Assembly: GCF_025947225.1 (NCBI RefSeq) | Contig: NZ_CP110005.1 | Coordinates: 992,001 to 1,056,000 of the forward strand | DNA length: 64,000 nucleotides | Reading direction: 5' to 3' | DNA from: Flavobacterium sp. N2270 | GTDB lineage: Bacteria > Bacteroidota > Bacteroidia > Flavobacteriales > Flavobacteriaceae | In this document: positions 15,783 through 23,678 of the stretch, in pieces | Layout of the letters: each line of letters begins with the position of its first letter | Position numbering within the stretch: the stretch's first letter is position 1 | The notes under the pieces: generated by a model | Database searches by the model: none | The model's input: the letters and a program-made list of their open reading frames with translations, nothing else | Told to the model about the DNA's origin: nothing | Program-made: the position numbers and the translations under genes

Positions 15783-16565
15783 ATGAAAGCAACAATCAAT
15801 AATATACAAATCGACTTATCAAAACCATTAGATATTTCAATTCCGCTAACGAATAACGAACAAAATCCCATTGCTTGGTATCAAAGTACACCAATTATAG
15901 AACCCGTTAAAGATGGCGATTGGATTGGAAAAGTTTCTGAAGGAAAATCTTCTACAAATTTCAATAACATTTTCTTCAATCCGCATGCACACGGAACACA
16001 TACGGAATGTTTAGGACACATTACAAAAGATTTTTACAGCATCAATCAATGTTTAAAACAGTTTTTCTTTACCGCTGAAGTTGTTTCCATTGAACCAAAA
16101 TTAATAGGTGAAGATTTAGTTATTACCAAAGATCAAATTGAGGCTTCTTTTGTCATTTCGACGAAGGAGAAATCTCATCGTCAAACTCAAGCTCTAATAG
16201 TAAGAACACTTCCAAATTTAAAAACTAAAAAACATCTCAATTATTCAAATACAAATCCACCTTATTTAGCAGAAGAAGCAGCAATTTATATTCGTGAACT
16301 TGGCATCCAACATTTATTAATCGATTTACCAAGTGTTGATAAAGAGCACGATGGGGGAGCTTTGTTGGCTCATAAAGCATTTTGGAATGTAAAAAATGTA
16401 AACAAATTAAATGCAGATGCTCGAATGAATTGCACCATTACTGAAATGATTTATGTAGACAATTCTATTTCAGACGGAAGTTATTTCTTAAACTTACAAA
16501 TTGCATCGTTTGAAAATGATGCGAGTCCTAGTAAACCTGTTTTATATAAGATTATTGATTTTTGA
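15783..16565 (+). CDS. Cyclase family protein (kynurenine formamidase-like fold)
   Basis: This 260-residue protein has the metal-binding signature HAHGTHTECLGH (residues 68-79), corresponding to the HxGTHxDxPxH motif of the cyclase/kynurenine formamidase superfamily, with Glu in place of the usual Asp. DKEHDGGALLAHKAFW later supplies the conserved His-rich second motif. It is a metal-dependent hydrolase, but no tryptophan pathway genes are near and the substrate cannot be named. Residues 123-132 (VISTKEKSHR) are coded by an interspersed TGTCA repeat, so this region is probably a surface loop. Confidence 0.82.
   Translation: MKATINNIQIDLSKPLDISIPLTNNEQNPIAWYQSTPIIEPVKDGDWIGKVSEGKSSTNFNNIFFNPHAHGTHTECLGHITKDFYSINQCLKQFFFTAEVVSIEPKLIGEDLVITKDQIEASFVISTKEKSHRQTQALIVRTLPNLKTKKHLNYSNTNPPYLAEEAAIYIRELGIQHLLIDLPSVDKEHDGGALLAHKAFWNVKNVNKLNADARMNCTITEMIYVDNSISDGSYFLNLQIASFENDASPSKPVLYKIIDF
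16151..16178. repeat. Interspersed TGTCA...TCTCAT repeat inside the cyclase gene
   Basis: TGTCATTTCGACGAAGGAGA followed by AATCTCAT. The last part, AGGAGAAATCTCAT, also occurs on the minus strand at 44320-44346. It contributes ten codons in frame. Confidence 0.6.
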
Positions 16566-16614
16566 ATTCAGATTTCAGAATTTCATAAATCTAAAATCGT
16601 TAATCATAAACCAC

Positions 16615-16974
16615 ATGAACATTCAACAACTTTATGAATTTTGTCATTCTAAAAAAGGAGTAACTGAGCATTTTCCTTTTGATGAAGATACTTTAGTGTT
16701 TAAAGTGGGAGGTAAAATGTTTTGTTTAGCCTCATTAAAAAAATTTGAAGAAGGAGAACCTTTTTTAAATTTAAAGTGTAATCCTGAAAAAGCTATAGAA
16801 TTGCGAGAAAAATATGAATCTATAAAACCAGGTTATCACATGAGTAAAATACATTGGAACAGTGTTTATTTAAATAAAGAGCTTCCGAATAAAATGATTA
16901 TTGAATTAATTAATGATTCGTATGAGTTAGTTTTTATGAGTTTAACTAAAAAATCACGCGAAAGTATTGTATAG
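16615..16974 (+). CDS. MmcQ/YjbR family protein
   Basis: The 119-residue protein begins at the ATG at 16615 (MNIQQLYEFCHSKKGVTEHF); the frame is open upstream but that part overlaps the cyclase gene and is not conserved-looking. It has the MmcQ/YjbR pattern: VTEHFPFDEDTLVFKVGGKMF, then PGYHMSKIHWNSVYL and ELINDSYELV. These proteins adopt a CyaY-like double-wing fold. They are often called DNA-binding, without firm proof of function. It starts 49 bases after the cyclase stop. Confidence 0.85.
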   Translation: MNIQQLYEFCHSKKGVTEHFPFDEDTLVFKVGGKMFCLASLKKFEEGEPFLNLKCNPEKAIELREKYESIKPGYHMSKIHWNSVYLNKELPNKMIIELINDSYELVFMSLTKKSRESIV

Positions 16975-17139
16975 ATTACGCCTTTAACAATTAGTACATT
17001 TTTTCTGCTAATACCAAATAGGAATTTTACAATTATATAACAAAAATAATTAATAGTCAATAGCTGATATGTAACTTTTTTTGTAAAATATTTAAAATTA
17101 TAGATATAATATTGCGGCATTAATAACCTAACTATTTTT

Positions 17140-18084
17140 ATGAAAAAAATTATTTTATCAGTTGTATCATTATTAATGATACTTTCTTGTAGCAGCGATG
17201 ATAGTTCTGCTACTAAAGGAGATGTTGCACCTGTTGCACATAGAGGTTGTGCTTCTCATGATGTTTTAGAAAGACAATTAAGAGACGATCCTAAATTGGC
17301 TGAAAGAATGGCAAATTTTGAAATTGAAGCCGAAAAATTCATTCAACAAGGGAAAATTGTGAACGGAGTTTTAGAGATTCCAGTTGTTTTCAATGTTTTG
17401 TATAGAACATCAGCTGAAAACATTTCGCAAGCTCAATTACAGTCTCAAATTGATGTTTTAAACAAGGATTTTGCTGGAACTAACACTGATTATAATTCTA
17501 GTAACCCTTACAATAGCGTTAGAGGTGCTTTAAATGTAAAATTTGTATTAGATGCTATTTATAGAAAATCAACTACAAAAACTACGTGGGGAACTTCTGA
17601 TGCAATGAAAAAAACTTCAACAGGAGGAATAGCTCCTACATCTCCAACTACAAAATTAAACTATTGGGTTTGTACAATAGGCGGTGGAATATTGGGTTAT
17701 GCTCAGTTCCCTGGAGGTGCTTCTGCTACTGATGGTGTTGTAATTGATTCTAAATATACAGGTACTACAGGTACTGCAACGTATCCATTTAACTTAGGAA
17801 GAACAGCAACTCATGAAATCGGACACTGGATGAATTTACGTCACATTTGGGGCGACGCAACATGTGGAAATGATTTAGTTTCGGATACTCCTACTCATAA
17901 TGCTGCTAACTCTGGAGTTCCTGCAGTTGGTCACAGAAGTACTTGTTCTGGTACACCACTAGAAATGTATATGAACTATATGGATTATACAGATGATAGA
18001 GGAATGTATATGTTCTCTAGCGGACAAGCTTCTAGAATGGCGGCTGTTTTTGCTACAACTGGGCCAAGAGCTTCATTTAGATAG
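17140..18084 (+). CDS. M43 family (pappalysin/ulilysin type) zinc metalloprotease lipoprotein
   Basis: This 314-residue protein has a signal with lipobox LMILSC near residue 16, so it is lipid-anchored or secreted. The zinc site is HEIGHWMNLRHIWGD, matching HExxHxxxLxHxWGD of metzincin family M43B, and the Met-turn appears as YMNYMDYTDD. CGNDLVSDTP is the usual M43 stretch between them. It probably degrades extracellular protein. The N-terminal region (VLEIPVVFNVLYRT) matches the family pro-domain/strand pattern. A terminator follows at 18103. It stands alone between an MmcQ gene and the PH-domain gene. Confidence 0.9.
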   Translation: MKKIILSVVSLLMILSCSSDDSSATKGDVAPVAHRGCASHDVLERQLRDDPKLAERMANFEIEAEKFIQQGKIVNGVLEIPVVFNVLYRTSAENISQAQLQSQIDVLNKDFAGTNTDYNSSNPYNSVRGALNVKFVLDAIYRKSTTKTTWGTSDAMKKTSTGGIAPTSPTTKLNYWVCTIGGGILGYAQFPGGASATDGVVIDSKYTGTTGTATYPFNLGRTATHEIGHWMNLRHIWGDATCGNDLVSDTPTHNAANSGVPAVGHRSTCSGTPLEMYMNYMDYTDDRGMYMFSSGQASRMAAVFATTGPRASFR

Positions 18085-18102
18085 TATTACAAATGTTTAT
18101 AT

Positions 18103-18136
18103 AAAGCCGTTTAATTTTAATTAAGCGGCTTTTTCT
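18103..18136 (+). terminator. Rho-independent terminator after the M43 protease gene
   Basis: Stem AAAGCCGTTTAA (18103-18114) and TTAAGCGGCTTT (18121-18132) followed by T residues. Confidence 0.8.
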
Positions 18137-18171
18137 ATTAAAAAAATTAGTAAAATAATGAATTTTGATAG

Positions 18172-18179
18172 TACATTTG
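18172..18179 (+). promoter_or_regulatory. -7 promoter element for the PH-domain gene
   Basis: TACATTTG matches TAnnTTTG 22 bases before the ATG; no clear TTG at -33. Confidence 0.4.
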
Positions 18180-18200
18180 TAAACGAAATAAACGTTAATC

Positions 18201-18914
18201 ATGCTTGAAAATTTAAAAAATATTTTAAACGAAGACCAAGATCCAAAAGCAATTGAAAAAATTGCTTCAAAATTGGAAAACCTAATAATGTCTAATGAAG
18301 AAGTAGGTTATATTGCAGTTCAAAAAAAACCTGCTGTAACCATTTTTCCTGATAGTATTGTTGTTACCAACAAAAGAATTATTCTGTGTAAACCTAAGAA
18401 TTTAGGTTTTTCTATGGAATTTATTGATTACGATTGGGACGATATTGCTGGTTCGTTTGTAAAAGAAGGAATTTTAGGTTCTGATTTTACTTTTTCAACA
18501 AAAACAGATTTGACGCATACGGTTGATTATTTACCAAAAAATCAGGCTCGAAAATTATATACTTATGCTAAAGAGCAATTGGATTTGTTGAAAAACCCAA
18601 TTCAATCTAAACCTGTTGTTGAAACTGCTATTCCTTTGAATGTAATTGAGGAAGAAAATAAAACAGTTGATGAGGTGGAAGAAGTTGTTGCAGAGGAAGT
18701 AACTAATTTTGCAGAAATTGTTCCTAAAGTAGAATCTTACGAAACGTATGAAGAAGTAAAAGAGGAAATGAGCTCTAATGAAAAAGAATTAGTGGATTTG
18801 TCTAAAGATGAATTGTTTGAAAAATTGCAGAATTATAAAAAATTACTAGACAACGGACTTATTTTACAAGCAGAATATGATGCTTTGAAAAAAGAGGTTT
18901 TAAGTAAAATGTAA
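18201..18914 (+). CDS. PH domain protein with C-terminal SHOCT segment
   Basis: This 237-residue cytoplasmic protein has a bacterial PH domain in residues 1-130 (VTIFPDSIVVTNKRIILCKP, then DYDWDDIAGSFVKEG), a Glu/Val-rich linker, and a C-terminal SHOCT segment (LDNGLILQAEYDALKKEVL) where short oligomerisation helices are expected. The order PH-linker-SHOCT is common in proteins of unknown function that assemble at membranes. It is convergent with the DUF4407 gene through a shared terminator. Confidence 0.8.
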   Translation: MLENLKNILNEDQDPKAIEKIASKLENLIMSNEEVGYIAVQKKPAVTIFPDSIVVTNKRIILCKPKNLGFSMEFIDYDWDDIAGSFVKEGILGSDFTFSTKTDLTHTVDYLPKNQARKLYTYAKEQLDLLKNPIQSKPVVETAIPLNVIEEENKTVDEVEEVVAEEVTNFAEIVPKVESYETYEEVKEEMSSNEKELVDLSKDELFEKLQNYKKLLDNGLILQAEYDALKKEVLSKM

Positions 18915-18930
18915 TTTCAACATATAATTA

Positions 18931-18962
18931 AAAGAGCGATAAATTATTTATCGCTCTTTTTT
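18931..18962. terminator. Bidirectional terminator between convergent genes
   Basis: Stem AAAGAGCGATAAA (18931-18943) and TTTATCGCTCTTT (18947-18959). A- and T-runs flank both sides, so it can serve the plus gene at 18201 and the minus gene at 18964. Confidence 0.85.
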
Positions 18963-18963
18963 A

Positions 18964-20088
18964 TTATAATGATCTTTTCTGTTTTTCTACAAAGCCATCT
19001 GCTTGTAGTTCTAGCAATTCAATAGTGCGTTTCTTTTTATAGTTATAAAGCTCTTTATCTTCTTTTATATCTGAGTAAACTTTGTCGTAAATTTCCGCAT
19101 CGGTTTTGCGTTGCAACTCACTTTGGTATTTATTTTGTGAAATCATACTTAAAACAGCCATTTCGGCATCTTCTTGTTTGAAATCGAATTCACCTTTTGG
19201 AGATAATAATTTAGCAATGATTGGTGAAGTTTCAATAGCTAAAAATAAAAGCATTATAAATAATGAAGGAAGTAATGGCAATTTGTTTAAAGCGATAATC
19301 CGTGCCATTAAACCATCAAAACCTTCAATTATAGGTTGTGTTTCAGTGACTTTTTTATCTAAGTCGGCCTGTAATGTTTTGGCTTTAGCTTCTAATTCTG
19401 TAATTTTAGCTTGATTAGTGGTTTTTAAAACAGCTAAATCTTGTAAACTAGCGTCATGTTTTTCTCTTTTTTCTTTGTAAACTGGACCTTTTCCTAGTTT
19501 TTTGGTTCCAGCAGTTCCTTCTGCTTCAGTAATATAAACAGCATATAAATCGTTTACTTCTTTTTCTTTCTTAGTAATGTCGGATTTTAAACTGTCAATT
19601 TGTGCTTTGTTCTTTTCTAAATCGCTCTGAAAATAATTTGCAACTTGCTTTTTATTGGCAAGCATCATTTCGTTTTTCTCTTTCAATAAAACCGTGTTGA
19701 TTTCTTTTTCAAAAATTTTAATTTCTAAAGGTTTTGAGATGACAATAGCAATAATAATAGCTAGAGCAATTCGAGGAGTTGCTTGTTTAAATTCGCTCCA
19801 AAACGAATCTCTTTTTTTGATGGTAGAAACAATAAAACGGTCTAAATTAAAAATAAGCAAACCCCAAACGAGTCCGAATGCCATTGCTATATAGGCATTA
19901 TCGAAAACGGTAAAAAGAGCATAACTTGAGGCTATAAAAGCCATAACTGCGGTGAAGAAAACGGTTGCGCCAATTCCGGCATACTTGTTTTGTTCGCCAT
20001 TTGAGCAAGAATTGATGAGATTCTTATCTGCTCCCGAACAAAGGATGAAGAAGTTTTTTAACATGATGATTGATTTTGATGATGACAT
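18964..20088 (-). CDS. DUF4407 domain membrane protein
   Basis: This 374-residue protein has four predicted membrane helices, two pairs separated by a long coiled coil (about residues 130-260, rich in Lys/Glu with QAKITELEAKAKTLQADL). FFILCSGADKNLINSCSNGEQNKYAGIG at the start and GLLIFNLDRFIVSTI are features of DUF4407. The start may be Met9 (20064) rather than Met1. Function unknown; the coiled coil suggests assembly. No partner gene is adjacent. Confidence 0.85.
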   Translation of the reverse strand: MSSSKSIIMLKNFFILCSGADKNLINSCSNGEQNKYAGIGATVFFTAVMAFIASSYALFTVFDNAYIAMAFGLVWGLLIFNLDRFIVSTIKKRDSFWSEFKQATPRIALAIIIAIVISKPLEIKIFEKEINTVLLKEKNEMMLANKKQVANYFQSDLEKNKAQIDSLKSDITKKEKEVNDLYAVYITEAEGTAGTKKLGKGPVYKEKREKHDASLQDLAVLKTTNQAKITELEAKAKTLQADLDKKVTETQPIIEGFDGLMARIIALNKLPLLPSLFIMLLFLAIETSPIIAKLLSPKGEFDFKQEDAEMAVLSMISQNKYQSELQRKTDAEIYDKVYSDIKEDKELYNYKKKRTIELLELQADGFVEKQKRSL

Positions 20089-20206
20089 TTATTAGTACAA
20101 AAATAACGTGAAATGTTTCACTTTGTTGTTAAAATATTGGTAATTAATTTTTTAGGCTTTTGCATTGGTGAAAAATGCAACCTATGTGACAATGCTCAAA
20201 AACAAA

Positions 20207-20232
20207 AAACCCTCACATTTCTGTAAGGGTTT
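20207..20232 (-). terminator. Terminator after ahcY
   Basis: Stem AAACCCT (20207-20213) and AGGGTTT (20226-20232); on the minus strand the T-run follows (plus-strand A-run at 20201-20209). Confidence 0.7.
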
Positions 20233-20242
20233 GTTTATGTTT

Positions 20243-20271
20243 TGAGATGCTGAAATAAATTCAGCATGACA
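20243..20271. repeat. Interspersed TGTCA...TCTCA repeat downstream of ahcY
   Basis: On the minus strand it reads TGTCATGCTGAA, five bases, TTCAGCATCTCA. It contains the palindrome ATGCTGAA/TTCAGCAT (20247-20254, 20260-20267) and sits two bases from the ahcY stop codon. Confidence 0.6.
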
Positions 20272-20272
20272 A

Positions 20273-21589
20273 TTAATATCTATAATATTCTGGTTTGAAT
20301 GGTCCTTCTACAGCAACACCAATGTATTTCGCTTGGTCTTCACGTAAAATTTCTAATTCAACGCCTAATTTTGCTAAGTGTAAAGCAGCTACTTTTTCGT
20401 CTAAGTGTTTTGGTAACATGTACACTTCGTTTTTATATGCAGCAGAATTAGTCCAAAGTTCAATTTGAGCTAATGTTTGGTTTGTAAATGAATTACTCAT
20501 TACAAAACTTGGGTGACCGGTAGCACAACCTAAGTTTACTAAACGTCCTTCAGCTAAAATAATAATATCTTTTCCGTTGATAGTATACTTATCTACTTGA
20601 GGTTTAATTTCATTTTTAGTTGCACCATGCGTTTTGTTTAACCAAGCCATGTCAATTTCGTTATCGAAATGTCCAATGTTACAAACGATAGTTTTGTCTT
20701 TCATTTTCTCAAAGTGAGAACCTAAAATAATATCTTTATTACCTGTAGTTGTAATGATTATATCTGCATTTCCAACTACTGTATCTAATCGTTTAACTTC
20801 ATAACCGTCCATTGCAGCTTGTAAAGCACAAATTGGGTCAATTTCAGTCACGGTTACAATTGAACCTGCACCTCTAAAAGAAGCCGCAGTACCTTTTCCA
20901 ACATCTCCGTAACCACAAACAACTACTCTTTTACCAGCTAACATAATATCAGTAGCTCTTCTTACAGCATCTACTGCAGATTCTTTACAACCATATTTGT
21001 TATCAAATTTAGATTTAGTAACCGAATCATTTACGTTAATTGCAGGCATATGTAACGTTCCGTTTTTCATTCTTTCGTATAAACGGTGAACTCCTGTAGT
21101 TGTTTCTTCAGATAAACCTTTAATGTCAGCAATTAGTTCAGGGAAACGGTCAAAAACCATATTCGTTAAATCACCACCATCATCTAAAATCATGTTTAAT
21201 GGTTTTCTGTCTTCACCAAACCATAAAGTTTGCTCAATACACCAATCAAATTCTTCGTCACTTAAGCCTTTCCAAGCATAAACTGGAATTCCAGCAGCAG
21301 CAATAGCAGCAGCAGCATGATCTTGAGTTGAAAAAATATTACAAGAAGACCAAGTAACATCAGCACCAAGAGCAACTAAAGTTTCAATTAATACAGCAGT
21401 TTGAATAGTCATGTGTAAACATCCAGCAATACGTGCTCCTTTTAAAGGTTGGCTTGCTCCATATTCAGCTCTAAGAGCCATTAAACCTGGCATTTCAGCT
21501 TCAGCTAATTCAATTTCTTTTCTTCCCCAGTCTGCCAAAGTAATATCTTTTACTTTATACGGCACATAAGTTGTTGTATTTGAACTCAT
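20273..21589 (-). CDS. ahcY: Adenosylhomocysteinase
   Basis: This 438-residue cytoplasmic enzyme hydrolyses S-adenosylhomocysteine to adenosine and homocysteine, removing the inhibitory by-product of methylation. Visible features are the N-terminal [16 protein letters not shown], the substrate region [13 protein letters not shown], the NAD-binding GYGDVGKG, and C-terminal [11 protein letters not shown] and KPEYYRY. Length is normal for the shorter bacterial form. It is a single gene with its own promoter and terminator; no metabolically linked genes are adjacent, and I see no SAH riboswitch in the short upstream region. Confidence 0.97.
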   Translation of the reverse strand: MSSNTTTYVPYKVKDITLADWGRKEIELAEAEMPGLMALRAEYGASQPLKGARIAGCLHMTIQTAVLIETLVALGADVTWSSCNIFSTQDHAAAAIAAAGIPVYAWKGLSDEEFDWCIEQTLWFGEDRKPLNMILDDGGDLTNMVFDRFPELIADIKGLSEETTTGVHRLYERMKNGTLHMPAINVNDSVTKSKFDNKYGCKESAVDAVRRATDIMLAGKRVVVCGYGDVGKGTAASFRGAGSIVTVTEIDPICALQAAMDGYEVKRLDTVVGNADIIITTTGNKDIILGSHFEKMKDKTIVCNIGHFDNEIDMAWLNKTHGATKNEIKPQVDKYTINGKDIIILAEGRLVNLGCATGHPSFVMSNSFTNQTLAQIELWTNSAAYKNEVYMLPKHLDEKVAALHLAKLGVELEILREDQAKYIGVAVEGPFKPEYYRY

Positions 21590-21624
21590 CTATTATTGTA
21601 TATTTGTATTATTAAATAAGAGTG

Positions 21625-21632
21625 CAAAGGTA
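21625..21632 (-). promoter_or_regulatory. ahcY promoter -7 element
   Basis: On the minus strand TACCTTTG (plus-strand CAAAGGTA) matches TAnnTTTG, 35 bases before the ahcY ATG. The -33 element is not clear. Confidence 0.45.
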
Positions 21633-21719
21633 CTAATTTCATTTTTAATTTTTTAATAAAACACCTTATTTTATGAAATGTTTAATAAGGTAATGCTTTG
21701 AATTTCAACCTTATATTTA

Positions 21720-22349
21720 ATGTCTTTTTATAAAAAAATACAAGTAAATCCCTTAACTTCAGTCCTTATTTGGAAAATTGAAGAAGATTTTAATGAACTG
21801 TTTCGTCAAATTAAATTAAAGGACATTTCATTAGCTAGGCTAGAACGAATGAAATCTGAAAGCCATCAAAAAGGGTTTTTGAGCATTCGACATTTGCTGA
21901 AAGTTGCTGGTTATTCTGACTTTGATTTGTTTTATGATGAAGATGGAAAACCGCACTTAACAGATGGAAAGCAAATTTCTATAACACATTCCAATAATTT
22001 TTCGGCTATTATTGTTGGTAATCAAAATGTAGGAATTGATATAGAGTTGCAAAGAGAAAAAATTACAAGAATTGCTGATAAATTTGTAGAGCATGAATTT
22101 GATTATTTGAATAAAGAATCAGTAGAATATATAAAAAAACTAACTGTAATTTGGGGAGCCAAAGAAGCAAAGTATAAAATGTGTAATTCTAGAAGTTTAA
22201 GTTTTAAAGACGACATGAAAGTATTTTCGTTTGATTTAGCAGATGGAAAAGGAAAGGCTTCTGTGCAACAAAATAAATTTGAGAAAGAATTTAATTTTTT
22301 CTTCGAAGAGTTTGAAGGATTTACGTTGGTTTATGCGTTAGAAAAATAG
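21720..22349 (+). CDS. 4'-phosphopantetheinyl transferase superfamily protein
   Basis: This 209-residue protein has the two PPTase motifs: GIDIELQ (Mg-binding Asp and Glu) and WGAKEAKYKM, with ITHSNNF upstream of the first. It transfers phosphopantetheine from CoA to carrier proteins. The length is that of the Sfp-type (AcpT/Sfp superfamily) rather than the shorter AcpS. No carrier protein or synthase gene is near, so its partner is unknown. It starts a close plus-strand run with the GGGP synthase (one base gap), pnuC and the DUF4301 gene. Confidence 0.87.
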   Translation: MSFYKKIQVNPLTSVLIWKIEEDFNELFRQIKLKDISLARLERMKSESHQKGFLSIRHLLKVAGYSDFDLFYDEDGKPHLTDGKQISITHSNNFSAIIVGNQNVGIDIELQREKITRIADKFVEHEFDYLNKESVEYIKKLTVIWGAKEAKYKMCNSRSLSFKDDMKVFSFDLADGKGKASVQQNKFEKEFNFFFEEFEGFTLVYALEK

Positions 22350-22350
22350 T

Positions 22351-23070
22351 ATGAAAGAGTTATATACAAATATTGTACAAGCCAAAAATGAGAACAGTAA
22401 GTTACTTGCTATTTTATTAGATCCTGAGAAACTTTTGATTTCAGATGTTAAAAATTTATGTAAAAAGATAAACGAATCTCCTGCGACGCATATATTTATA
22501 GGAGGAAGTACTTATAACGGAAATCATTTAGACGGATTAATTAAAGAAATTAAGCAATGCGTAGATTTGCCTTTGTTCTTATTTCCTGGAGATTATAAAC
22601 AAATTTCAGCTGAAGCCGATGCTATTTTATTTCTTAGTTTATTATCAGGAAGAAATGCTGATTATTTAATTGAGCATCAAGTTAATGCCGTTCCTGTATT
22701 AGAGAAAACTAAATTGGAAATTATCCCAACAGGCTATTTGTTAATTGAAAGTGGAATAGAGACAGCTGTTGAACGTGTAAGTAATACCAAACCATTAGAT
22801 CGAAATAATATTAATTACGTTTGTCAAACCGCTAAAGCAGGTGAATTATTAGGTAATAAATTAATCTATTTAGAAGCAGGAAGCGGAGCAAAACTAGCTG
22901 TGTCTTTAGAAATGATTGAACAGGTTGCTCAATCAATTCAAATTCCGTTAATTGTTGGTGGTGGAATTCGTTCTAAAAAAGAAATTAATGATGCTTTTAA
23001 TGCTGGAGCAGATATGGTAGTAATTGGAACTGCTTTTGAAAACGATAATACTTTTTTTGAATTATGTTAG
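22351..23070 (+). CDS. Geranylgeranylglyceryl phosphate synthase-like protein (PcrB/GGGPS family)
   Basis: This 239-residue TIM-barrel prenyltransferase has the family motifs LLDPEK near the N-terminus, HIFIGGSTYNG, YLEAGSGAK, and phosphate-binding IVGGGIRSKKEI and GADMVVIGTAFE. In archaea the enzyme joins geranylgeranyl diphosphate to glycerol-1-phosphate for ether lipids; bacterial members occur in Firmicutes (PcrB) and in Bacteroidota. The prenyl length here cannot be read from sequence alone. It lies one base after the PPTase stop and overlaps pnuC by seven bases, so co-expression is likely. Confidence 0.9.
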   Translation: MKELYTNIVQAKNENSKLLAILLDPEKLLISDVKNLCKKINESPATHIFIGGSTYNGNHLDGLIKEIKQCVDLPLFLFPGDYKQISAEADAILFLSLLSGRNADYLIEHQVNAVPVLEKTKLEIIPTGYLLIESGIETAVERVSNTKPLDRNNINYVCQTAKAGELLGNKLIYLEAGSGAKLAVSLEMIEQVAQSIQIPLIVGGGIRSKKEINDAFNAGADMVVIGTAFENDNTFFELC

Positions 23071-23678
23071 AGTTTTTGTTTTCTCAATACAGCGATTATG
23101 CTACTGTTGATATTTTCTTAGAGATTATTGCGGTATTGTTTGGTTTAATTAGTGTGTTCTATGCTAAGAGCAATAATGTTTTAGTATATCCAACGGGATT
23201 AGTAAGTACAATAATTTATGTTTATTTATTAAATAAATGGGACTTAGTAGGCGATATGCTTATTAACGGTTATTATACTACTATGAGTATTTATGGATGG
23301 TTTCTTTGGACAAGAAAAAATGATAATCAAATAGAATATCCCATATCATGGACTACTAAAAAAGAAAAAGTAAATGCTTTTCTTATTTTTATAGTAACAA
23401 TTCTTTTTGTAATATTGGTTTATCATTGGTTTGATAAATTTAAGGATTGGACTGCATATGTAGACACTTTTACTACTGGAATTTTCTTTGTAGGAATGTG
23501 GCTTATGGCTAAACGTAAAATTGAAAATTGGCTGCTTTGGATCGTAGGTGATTTTATTTCTATTCCATTGTACTTTTACAAAGGCTTTACATTTTCAAGT
23601 TTACAATTTTTAATATTTACAATAATTGCCACTTTTGGTTTTTTAGAATGGAAGAAAATTTTACAGAAAGAGACATAA
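23064..23678 (+). CDS. pnuC: PnuC-type vitamin transporter (nicotinamide riboside or thiamin)
   Basis: This 204-residue inner-membrane protein has about seven membrane segments and the PnuC motif IENWLLWIVGDFISIPLYFY near its C-terminus. PnuC facilitates uptake of nicotinamide riboside, which is then trapped by phosphorylation; related PnuT proteins carry thiamin. A TPP riboswitch lies downstream of the run (25621), before a TonB receptor, but not in front of this gene, so a thiamin role is not shown. No NadR or thiamin kinase gene is adjacent. It overlaps the GGGPS gene by seven bases and the DUF4301 gene by 31 bases. Confidence 0.85.
   Translation: MLEFLFSQYSDYATVDIFLEIIAVLFGLISVFYAKSNNVLVYPTGLVSTIIYVYLLNKWDLVGDMLINGYYTTMSIYGWFLWTRKNDNQIEYPISWTTKKEKVNAFLIFIVTILFVILVYHWFDKFKDWTAYVDTFTTGIFFVGMWLMAKRKIENWLLWIVGDFISIPLYFYKGFTFSSLQFLIFTIIATFGFLEWKKILQKET

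Noticed and set aside
23064..23678. PnuC as a thiamin transporter belonging to the TPP regulon
   Set aside because: The TPP riboswitch lies downstream of this run and faces away from it, so the regulation does not support a thiamin role.
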